A DNA stretch of 64,000 bases from Phytophthora colocasiae (Eukaryota; Oomycota; Peronosporomycetes; Peronosporales; Peronosporaceae), in assembly GCA_018806915.1 (NCBI GenBank), contig JAGKQI010000097.1, forward strand, positions 682,001 through 746,000. The letters run 5' to 3'. A model generated the notes under the pieces. That model worked only from the letters and a program-made list of their open reading frames with translations. It had not been told where the DNA came from and searched no databases. Position 1 is the first letter of the stretch. Each line of letters opens with the position of its first letter. The position numbers and the translations under genes were made by a program. Positions 11,248-19,770 of this stretch are shown piece after piece.

Positions 11248-12825
11248 ATGGCCACTTCGTTCACTTTTGAGGACGACAAGGAGGTCGTACAGCTAGCGTC
11301 ATCCTACGTGCGCGCGAGGAAGCGAATATCATGGGCGGACATCGCTCAGCATATGAAGCGCACAGGCCACGGTGCGAGAGCGCTACGGGAGCGCGTTCGA
11401 CTCTGAAGAAGACATGGGGGGCGGACATCCAGCAGTTCCCGCCAAGCTTCTTTACGCCGGTGCATCGGCCGCGGGGTCGGCCACTCACAGTGATACGTCA
11501 GTTGCGGCAAGCCGCTCCGCGACAACAGCGCGAATCTGGAGGACGGATAACGCAACAGCAACGCTCGAGTGATGGTGGTCAGGTGCGGCAACAGCGACCT
11601 GGCACGAGCGCTGCGCCACGACCGCCTCTAGTGCAGCATCCGGACACAATCCACCATCGTGTTGCCTCCACACCTCAGCACGTGACTTCTGCAGCGCCTC
11701 CAACATTTCATGTACCTTCAGAATCTCGGCCGCCTGGGACACCTGCGCCTCTACTACTACCAGCATCTCAAGCATCTCTAGCGCCTACGACCACCCAAAC
11801 ATGTTCCCCTTCAGCGTTACAAGGATCTCTCGGTACTCAAACAGCACCAGCGCCAGAACAGACATGTGGTCATAGCATCCCAAGAATTCAGGCAACAGCA
11901 GGAGGTTCGTTGGGGTCGCAAACCGCCCGGGATGAGGACGTGATCAGATCCCTTTGTGGTGGTAGCAGCTCACTAAGTTTTCCCGGTGTTCAAGAAGAAG
12001 CAATATCACCACCAATGTCCCCGCCAAGTGGAGAACGAGATGTAACAGCAATTTTTGCCGATGTCCCTCGCGAAGTTATTGTTCAAGGGACTATAAAAAA
12101 TGCCGCATCGCAACGCTGGAGAATTACTGCCAAGTGGAATTTCTACTCTGCTCCGTGAGATCGGCGAGATCAAGGCGTCTGACATCTTTCTCGACATCGG
12201 TGCTGGTGTTGGGAATGTGATCGCACATGTTGCCTTGACAACAAACGTGCATAGGGCAATTGGCATTGAAATTCGTCGCGAGTTATGCACGGTGGGGTTG
12301 GAGATGATGTCCAGGAGCGTGAGATCGACACGGCTCATCGAAAGATCCCAACTTATATGTCAGGACATTGTTGGCCTGCCCATTTCGACCACACTACCCT
12401 ACGCCGACGCTACAGTTGTATATTGGAACAATGTTATCTTCGAACAGCGAGCTATTGAGTACGTGAAGAACGAGCTTTCTGGGATGTTCCTGCTGCGCGT
12501 ATTGGTGAGCGCTCTAAACTTCTGTCCAAGACACCGCGACAGCTGCCACAACGATTTCTGTCGTGCGTTCAAGTTGGAGAAGGTGCTCGATCTCCCTGTA
12601 GCTGGAAGGCCGACCTCCAGCAGATCTTTTATACAAGTCGCTCTGAAGTGCGTAGTGAAATCACAGCAATATACATTTTTTGTTTCTATACTATATTCAA
12701 GTGTATTGCCACATTTAACCCACCGTAATTTTTCTTGTGCTGCTTTTACATACTTAGATCAAGATAAATACCCACAACTCACAGAACTATTGACCTTACA
12801 ACTGTACGACCTCCATCAGCTCTAA
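11248..12825 (+). pseudogene. SANT/Myb-DOT1 histone methyltransferase-like gene, transposon copy 1 (frameshifted)
   Basis: Same gene as 47794-46313 in copy 2, where it is one open frame. Here ATG 11248 starts the SANT-like domain (FTFEDDKEVVQLAS, ISWADIAQHM). The frame is lost near 11399 by one missing G, continues in another frame through the Gln/Pro/Ser-rich linker, and is regained near 12099 by one extra A. The DOT1 core then reads GELLPSGISTLLREI, FLDIGAGVGN (SAM motif I), GIEIRREL and YWNNVIFEQRA. The tail beyond about 12625 differs from copy 2 because of a T-run length difference. The lesions are at short homopolymers, so sequencing or assembly error is possible. Confidence 0.85.
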
Positions 12826-15580
12826 GTTCTTCGCCAGTGTCCACATTCTCTTGAACCGCAGTTGATAGCAGACTCCGCTTTAGTTTATACAATTCTGAGC
12901 TTGTCCGTGCCTTTCCTCTTTGTGAAAAGAGCTTCTTGGGGAGATAGAAGCGGTGAAACTTCTCCCAACACGTCCAAGTGGTCTCTGGACAAGCAAACGG
13001 CTCCTTGGAGACATGGAGATTCTGGCAAAGGCAAACGTTATGAAGCACACACACGTCCGTCACTTCAGTAGCGTAGCGATCTTCCCAACGGCACACGACG
13101 CATTTCCTACGCTTGCGGTTCATGTCAGTATAGAATTGCTTCGAGGAAACAGCCGAGCATCTTTCTGAGGACTCTCAGAGCATGGAGTTTCATTTGTTGA
13201 TCGTGCAACCCAGACTGTGCTCGACGGAGATGAATGTTCAGGATCCATGCTTGCCGCACTGTCCGCGTAAAACATCAACCGTTCACTGGGGGCCTCCTTC
13301 CACTTCCCCGACAACAACTCGGAACAGAGTTCAACAACGAAATCTCGGTGTGGGTCTCGCACCTTACTAAAATCCACCGCCAACCTCCGGGTCAAATAAG
13401 CATTAGCTCGAGCAACGTCGATAAGAGCTAATGCTAGTTTCTGTGCCATTTCTTGAACGAGTGCCCATCTGACAGCGAAAACCGAGCGCGAATTTGATCA
13501 AGGCGATCTACGCCTTGCATACTAGCGTTGTACTCCTTGATGCATGTCGGGGCCGAAAACTTCGCTTTTCAGAGCGCAACTTGTCGGGCTACTGAAGTAA
13601 GCGTTGACGGGTCGGCATTTGAGATCACGGTTAAAATAGCGCTATCGTACCACGACGCTGCAACCAGCGAGCTATCAGCCGAAACAGCCTGCCGGGAGGT
13701 TCCACGGGAGCAGCTCTTTCTTCTCCAAAAGTACATGGCGAGGAAAATGGGAGCTGGTCTTCCGCACAGTGCCACGAGCGTAGAGACCCTGAGACGTAGT
13801 GCCATCAGCAGCTGCACTGAAGTGTAGTAGTTGTCGGAGTTGACAATCCGACGAGTAGCATACAGCGGCCGAACAACTTTCTAGAACGCACTTCCGAATC
13901 GAGGACAGCTCTGCGACTTCATCGCTCAACGCCTGCGCTGCTTCAGGTGAAACAACGCCATCCAAACGTTCGGTGATTTCGCTCACGCAATGCAACCGAA
14001 AGTTCAGCGATATCCAACTCGTAGCGCAACAGAGCATGTAAATCCGGAAGTGGTATTTCCCCGTCGGTTTCATAGGATTATATACAATGAGGGCCTTGCC
14101 GTACTTTGACCGGCAAGCAACACTTGCTTCGTCTAGCGCAACGTTACGACCGACCTCCACGTATTTTGCCCCAGTTGTCTTCAATATATTCAGCAGTGGG
14201 CGGATCTTGGCGGCCTGGTCCTGTGCTCCCGCGTTGGTCTCAATACATTGAAAGCAGAAAGCTTTCCTCAGCTCTTTGAATCGGCGCAGAGGCATCACGT
14301 TATCCAGCCCAACTGAAGCCCCACCCAATATCAAATTCTCCACTTGTGTGCCCCAGTAGTTAGCGTATTCACCTTTGTCGACAAGAGATAGGAACAGCAG
14401 TATCCCCAAAAATATCATGAGTTCATCAAGTGAAAACGGTTTCCCGACTGCGATATTGTTCAGGCGTGCATAGGTATTCATCTCTCCAACAACTTGCTGC
14501 CAGAATGAAACCGGAATGTACGCGAAAAAACTCGACGAGGTTGAGTGCTGGAAGATATGCTTGAATTCTGGTCGCAGTCGTGTTTTAGTTGATCCATCGG
14601 CATGTTCGTACAGATCAGGAGGAGCCTCGCACTGGTTTTCGGGCTCAAATCGGATGCTTTTGATAGCCTCTACCTCTGCTAATGACGTCGGAAGTTCCAT
14701 CGGAGGGTCGAAAGGCTCCATGTACTCCTCTAGAATGTCGGTGTCATCATCGACATTGACTTCCTCACCGTCATCAACTGCACACAAGCGCCCCCATCCA
14801 GCCCCAGTAGAACGTCCGTGTAGAGCCCGATAGTTAGCGTTGCCCCGCTGCACAGCGCTCAGATTCAAAGTCTCAACGTGGTTTTGGAACTGCGAGTCCA
14901 ACCAGTTAATCTGGAACAGCGACTGCTTCAAAACTCGGCAGACTCTTCCAACCAGATACGCACTCCCGACTCCAACATACTTCTTCTTTTGAGTAATAAA
15001 GCCCTCCTTCGCTGGAGCGAATGCTACCAGTGTGTCTACATACATAGACAACACTGACGGCAGGTTTTTTTTCTTCGTACGTCGAGTAGCTGTACCATTA
15101 GGCGTCGGTGTACTTGGCTCGGTAACAGTGGCCGTAGAAGACAACCTGGTGGGCAGTCCCGTAGCATTAGCAGGTGACAATGCTGCGGCACGTAATAACG
15201 GCGACTCGTTGGTGTTGGTTGTGGTAGTGGGCAGTACGGCGTCTGTACTGGTGCTGGGTCGTTGTGAGGCTTCAGCGACGTCGTTCAAGATGAGGTCAAG
15301 ACTTCGTCTGGGTTTAGTGGCCTGTTTGTTCACCACTGGCACTTCCTCTGGCGGCCGGCTTCGCTTTGACGCAGACTTTGGCTTGTTCTTTGACCCCCTC
15401 GGGCGGCCTCGCTTCCGCTTGGGTGGGGCGGCATCTGAATGCTGGATGTCTGGTGCTACGGCCCTCCTGTGCTGTCCTTCCACGGGTCACAGCTTCGAGC
15501 GTACGTGATTCATCGCTAGGGGTGCTGATGGGTGTCGCTACCTCCTGCATAGGCTCGATCGCTTGTGAGGGTGTAGTCAT
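12779..15580 (-). pseudogene. PiggyBac-type transposase, copy 1 (several frameshifts)
   Basis: Counterpart of 43457-46262 in copy 2. The start equivalent to the copy 2 ATG is at 15580. Frame-changing differences occur near 15468 (two G fewer), 13883 (one extra A), 13794 (one A fewer), 13711 and about 13563. Domains still visible are the AT-hook region (GRPRGSKNK), the LDEAS motif, the SDNYYTS region, GVDRLDQ with KKWHKKLALALIDVARANAY, and a C-terminal Cys-rich domain (CVVCRWEDR, CVLHNVCLC) that remains open to the stop at 12779. Here the C-terminus is intact while the catalytic core is broken, the reverse of copy 2. Confidence 0.88.
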
Positions 15581-15676
15581 TGCAAGCCTCTGCCTTCCAC
15601 GCGTCTTCGGTTTGTAAGTGGCAACTGAGACGCATTGCGTCCGTCGATTTGTATCAGTTGGTACAAGATCAAATTT

Positions 15677-15764
15677 GAGAAAATTCAATTTCAATACTGA
15701 AAACAAGTTACGTGCCACACTAGAAAATTCAATTTCAATACTGAAAACAAGTTACGTGCCACAC
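15677..15764. repeat. 44-bp tandem duplication upstream of the transposase (copy 1)
   Basis: Two adjacent 44-bp units, each containing AACTTGTTTTCAGTATTG on the minus strand. Also present at 43273-43360 in copy 2, so it belongs to the element and probably to the transposase 5' region. Confidence 0.85.
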
Positions 15765-16123
15765 TTATTTATATTCATGCAACTGAGTGTTCATTGTGCC
15801 GCTGTAAGCAGGCTACAATATGGGTACGTTTCTACTGGGCCGATGGGGTTGGCTCGCGTTGCGGAGTGAAGGCGGATGTACTTCGTCATGTAGATCGTGT
15901 CCGCTCAGGGCCACTGACAGCACATCCGTTGAAGTTGAACGCGTAAGGTATGTAGTGGGATCCGTAATTTATCACGGATCCGCCTCTATCTGTCTCAGGT
16001 TTTGTGCATTACGTGAACACAGCTTGACCAATGACAAAACTCGCTGTCGATTTTGCTTGTGGCAGCTGTTATGTCAGCCAATGAAATTATTGCATAGAAT
16101 ATTGAGGAGAGTACAGTGGCTTA

Positions 16124-16297
16124 TGAAAGGGATCAAATTGCCCTCCTTGATTGACCTATTGCCATATGTTCAGGACGACTCCGATCAGGCAAGTACCGTG
16201 TTTTAAGAAGGGGGTCATTTTGCCCCCCTTCGTATGTTAACATGCTAACTTTGTATACCATAGTAGTCAAGGTCAATAAGCTCTGTTCGCGAAAGGG
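16124..16297. repeat. Right terminus with two subterminal palindromes (copy 1)
   Basis: Imperfect palindromes AAAGGGATCAAATTGCCCTC (from about 16126) and AAGGGGGTCATTTTGCCCCC (from about 16208), then the inverted tip ending GCGAAAGGG at 16297. These match the left-end palindrome in core sequence. Confidence 0.8.
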
Positions 16298-16365
16298 TTA
16301 AAACCGGTATTCATTTCAGTAACCAATGCAGACCTTCATTCCGAGAAGCGCCGTCTGATTCCAAA

Positions 16366-18732
16366 ATGGCCTTCGACCCGCGCTGCGTCTCCTTCCAGGG
16401 GCTTCTCCACGCCGATCACCGCACTGCCGAGTACGTAGGACGCGCCAATAACGACTCAGATGCTGCCTGCTTCCGTTCTACCCGCGCTGTGGGCTCTAGC
16501 GCGCGTTCTGGGGGCCTGCGGGTGTTTTACTTCGAGACTCAGATTTTGGCCACAAGTAGCGACCCGACGCCCGAATTAGCTGCTAATTCTTTACCTGCCA
16601 GAGTTAATATGTTTAATTCCTCGCTTACTATTCGACGTCACGCAGCTCAAGATCGAGACGCAGCTGCTACAGCTCGAGACTGGAGACGAAGAGCAGAACA
16701 ACAAGCCATGGACCTCGAGGATATGCAGATCCCTCCTTTAAATAGAGGATCAAGTACTGGAGGTGTACCCTTAAATTTTAATTTCTCCAATTCCGGAACA
16801 ATGCAGCAGATTCGGTCGAGATTTGACCGACGCCGACTGAGACGCAGCCAAGAAAGGAAGCGATTTAACCACAAGATTGCAGTAGGGTTTCTACTGGACG
16901 AACCAGAGATTGAAGTTACAGCTTCAGGACATATTGTAAAAGGTTTTAGAGGTCCATCAACTCCTAGTGGGTTTCTGGAGGCTCGTCGAACGGTGAAACA
17001 GTTGATGCAGAGCGTTTTAAACGATGTAAACTCGGAGTCTTCAGAAGGGGAAGGAGAGAACAAGAACAGGAGAAGTCGACCTGATATTTTACATCGAGAT
17101 CTGGGAGAAGCTGCCAATTCGCTGGCTTACGTGGGTAAAACAGGTCGTGTGGTCTCCCATGGACGAGACTTCTTGCAGTGTGAAAAATATGGAGCTGGAG
17201 ATGTCGTTGGCTGTGGAGTTTTGTTGGACACCAACACGTTCTTTTTTACGTTGAATGGCAAGTTGATGGGCATGCTGGCAGCTAGAGATGTGTACGATCT
17301 GGACGATTTTGGAGACGTGAAAGATTCAGAAGAGGAGCATAGTGAGGAAGAGTCGGTAGAAAGTGAAGAAGAAAGTGAAAGCAACGGCGTCGACATAGAG
17401 CGACGAGCAAGAATGCTCATGGACAGGACCGAAGACGTCGAAATGGAAGATATTGATGGACGGAACGATGAGGAAAAGGTTCTGTTCCCTTCTGTAAGCC
17501 TTCATGGAGCTGGTGAGTGTGTACAGGCAAAGTTCGTGGCAGACGATTTCGAATTCGACTTATCAGGGTTCGAAAAGCAGCTCCAAAAGGAACGTCAGCG
17601 TGCTTTGCTGGCCGACCGTGAGAAACGAAGTGAAAATGGCTCTCCGAATGTAGTCGAGCAGTCAGAAGCCAAGGACGAGGCTGCCATGAACGAGTTGGTA
17701 CAAGATTTCTTTCTCCATTACGGATACGAGAATGCGTACAAAGCCTTTGAGTCAGCTCTTGCTCCATCAAAGCGGCAACGGCTGTCATCAGGTGATACGG
17801 AAATGGACGGTGATGAGGCCGAGGTGGATCGTAGTGTAAACGGTGTTGAAGACTTGGAGAGTGAATGCGAGAGCAAGGATGCAAGCAATGGAGATTCCGG
17901 ACCGAGCTTGTACCCGCCGAAGCAGCAGCAAATGCGTGAATCTCTCAGTCTTCGCAGTGAAGTTCGTGATCACATTCGTTATTTCCGGACAGCTCAAGCG
18001 CTGGTTGTACTCGAGCAACATGTGCCTGAACTGCTAAGGAATTGGTCCGGTTATCGTTCTCGACGTCTTCGAAAACTCATGTTATACTGTCGGATTCTCT
18101 GCGTCATTGACGTTTTGACTAGTGCAAGCGAGACGAAGATAACGGAACCTTCGTTATTGGAGACGAATGGTAGATCAACGGCAGCAGTCCCGTCGGATCC
18201 CAGTGAGGTGCAAAGCGGTGGCTGGAACCCAGAGTTGGCGATTGAATTTGCACGGCAGGTATTTGGAACTACCACGGAGACCTCATCAAATGGGAAGCGA
18301 AAAAGGAAATCGAGAAACGGCGCACAGAAGCAATATGAAAGCACAGATGAAGTTGCGCTCGCCATGAGTTTGCTTCTATATGACCAGCGTGAGAGCATTC
18401 CAGAAACCAGTCACGCACTGAAGTTCCTTACACCTGATTTCCGCGATTCAGTTGCTGACCAACTAAACAGTTTACTGCTGATGACGGAAGGCTCTGCAAA
18501 GGGTGAACTGCGGGTCTCTGCTCTTGAAGCGTTCGTGAATTCTGTGGAGAGTTTGCAGAAGGAGTGCTTGGTCCAAGGCTGTCGTGTATATCCAGAAAGT
18601 ATTGAGACTACGAGTAATGGGAAATACCAGACGTCGCGTCGACGTCGAGGATCGGTATCTTCGAGCTCGGACGATTCGTCATCGCAAAGTGAACAGGAGG
18701 ACCATTTAGAAGATGATGATGAAGATGAATGA
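16366..18732 (+). CDS. RanBPM-like protein (SPRY-LisH-CTLH/CRA), GID/CTLH E3 ligase subunit homologue
   Basis: 788 aa, intronless. The SPRY domain is split: VFYFETQIL near residue 53, IAVGF near 172, and YGAGDVVGCGVLLDTNTFFFTLNG near 272-300, with long insertions between. An acidic Ser/Glu stretch follows. The LisH motif is near 440-465 (NELVQDFFLHYGYENAYKAF). A CTLH/CRA-type helical region follows (RSEVRDHIRYFRTAQALVVLEQHVPELL, then FARQVFG and EVALAMSLLLYDQ), ending in an acidic tail. This order is that of RanBP9/10 and yeast Gid1, scaffold subunits of a ubiquitin ligase complex. The ATG is 68 bp from the end of the piggyBac-type transposon, so its native promoter has probably been pushed 5.4 kb away. 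Confidence 0.88.
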   Translation: MAFDPRCVSFQGLLHADHRTAEYVGRANNDSDAACFRSTRAVGSSARSGGLRVFYFETQILATSSDPTPELAANSLPARVNMFNSSLTIRRHAAQDRDAAATARDWRRRAEQQAMDLEDMQIPPLNRGSSTGGVPLNFNFSNSGTMQQIRSRFDRRRLRRSQERKRFNHKIAVGFLLDEPEIEVTASGHIVKGFRGPSTPSGFLEARRTVKQLMQSVLNDVNSESSEGEGENKNRRSRPDILHRDLGEAANSLAYVGKTGRVVSHGRDFLQCEKYGAGDVVGCGVLLDTNTFFFTLNGKLMGMLAARDVYDLDDFGDVKDSEEEHSEEESVESEEESESNGVDIERRARMLMDRTEDVEMEDIDGRNDEEKVLFPSVSLHGAGECVQAKFVADDFEFDLSGFEKQLQKERQRALLADREKRSENGSPNVVEQSEAKDEAAMNELVQDFFLHYGYENAYKAFESALAPSKRQRLSSGDTEMDGDEAEVDRSVNGVEDLESECESKDASNGDSGPSLYPPKQQQMRESLSLRSEVRDHIRYFRTAQALVVLEQHVPELLRNWSGYRSRRLRKLMLYCRILCVIDVLTSASETKITEPSLLETNGRSTAAVPSDPSEVQSGGWNPELAIEFARQVFGTTTETSSNGKRKRKSRNGAQKQYESTDEVALAMSLLLYDQRESIPETSHALKFLTPDFRDSVADQLNSLLLMTEGSAKGELRVSALEAFVNSVESLQKECLVQGCRVYPESIETTSNGKYQTSRRRRGSVSSSSDDSSSQSEQEDHLEDDDEDE

Positions 18733-18924
18733 AGAAGCAAGCCGAGGTTTTCTAACGGAATGATGAGCCAGTAAACGACGTCGGCATCTCCTTGGATTTA
18801 TCACATCTGAGGCAGCTACTGACAGTGGAGGATGTGGAGGAACTTTACCAGTCACTTAATGCCAAAGTTCGCGTCAGTTATTTGTCATTCCAGAATCCGC
18901 AGCAATAATCGAGCTGAGTTTGCC
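18733..18924 (+). other. Short open frame of unknown origin downstream of the RanBPM-like gene
   Basis: Frame 18758-18909 reads protein-like (DLSHLRQLLTVEDVEELYQS, then NAKVRVSYLSFQNPQQ, stop) but has no start. It may be the tail of a lost gene. Confidence 0.3.
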
Positions 18925-18929
18925 TTGTG

Positions 18930-19279
18930 TGATGGGTGGAGATGGGCAGCACTTTCCTTGTATACATCGACGATGGTAAGTCGATGGGACATCTGAAGGA
19001 AGCGATCAAGAAGATAAAGGGGTACTACCGGTAGTTTCCTGCTGACAAGCTTCAGCTCTTCTTGGCAAAAATGGGCAACAGATGGCTGTCAAGTAATGAT
19101 CTTGCCGTAATACAAGGAAGAATTCCCAAGAACTTCGAGAAACTACCATTAACAAAGGCAACATCATCGATTCGGGAGGTGCTGACGGAATATAAGTTGC
19201 CAGAGCTGAAAACGAAGCACGAGTACGACATCTGTGGCGAAGATGACCCAAGAGGATGTACGAGGCCGCAGTGCCAATA
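18930..19279 (+). pseudogene. Crinkler (CRN) effector N-terminal relic
   Basis: The frames read FLVYIDDGKSMGHLKEAIKK, then PADKLQLFLAKMGNRWLSS and LPLTKATSSIREVLTEYKLP. This is the ubiquitin-like N-terminal translocation region of Crinkler effectors with its LxLFLAK motif. A frame change near 18952 and an in-frame TAG near 19033 break it, and no C-terminal effector domain follows. CRN proteins are host-targeted effectors of oomycetes. This is a dead fragment between two housekeeping genes. Confidence 0.75.
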
Positions 19280-19383
19280 ATATACGTTCACTCGAAGATT
19301 GACGCAACGGAGTACCTACTACGAGCTTGTGAGTATCTTCAGCATTAGGGTCATGCCTTTGCCTTTGCGCAAAATACATCTAC

Positions 19384-19560
19384 ATGCAGCGTAGAGAGAT
19401 CCAGGACAAGGGGCTTTGCGTGTTTGAAGTGGAAAATGGGACAAATGTTGTCCGACTTGCTGTCGAGGGCTTCAACATTGAGTTTCGTTGTCACACCGAT
19501 CTGCTAGCGGTAGTTGTTCTGGATCACCGAGAAGAAAGACAACTACACGTCAACAGTTAA
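19384..19560 (+). CDS. Small open frame, 58 aa, unknown
   Basis: ATG 19384 to TAA 19560, reading DKGLCVFEVENGTNVVRLAV and FRCHTDLLAVVVLDHREERQ. The sequence looks like beta-strand-rich protein and not random translation. It may be a gene remnant separated from upstream parts by the Crinkler fragment. Confidence 0.3.
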   Translation: MQRREIQDKGLCVFEVENGTNVVRLAVEGFNIEFRCHTDLLAVVVLDHREERQLHVNS

Positions 19561-19770
19561 GGATCCGTATTAAGGTTTCGCTTTCACCAGTCAGCTACTG
19601 GATTCTCCTGCTTCTATGTTTTCGAGATGTGGTGCGTCGTAAAATTCAGTCGCTGGGCGACATGAGAGCATCGAACAATCTTGTGCATTATTTATTCTTG
19701 TGTCTAAAACCTTGATCTGTACATGTACATGTATGTAGCGAACATCTATTCAGATTAAACTGATGTACGA

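Larger units (their letters stand above)
10848..16301. mobile_element. PiggyBac-type transposon with DOT1 cargo, copy 1
   Basis: The element is 10852-16297, flanked by TTAA at 10848-10851 and 16298-16301, the piggyBac target-site signature. Both ends start CCCTTT read inward (CCCTTTAGAGGCC left, CCCTTTCGCGAAC right). It holds two convergent genes: SANT-DOT1 from the left end (11248-12825, plus) and a DDE transposase from the right end (15580-12779, minus). The second copy at 42736-48204 is the same 5.45 kb unit inverted, with small indels, which fixes the boundaries independently. Subterminal palindromes lie inside both ends. The right end is 68 bp from the ATG of the RanBPM-like gene. Confidence 0.93.

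Noticed and set aside
15032..15508. 158-aa plus-strand frame inside piggyBac copy 1 (and 44007-43420 in copy 2)
   Set aside because: Antisense shadow of the transposase N-terminal region; no start context or domain.
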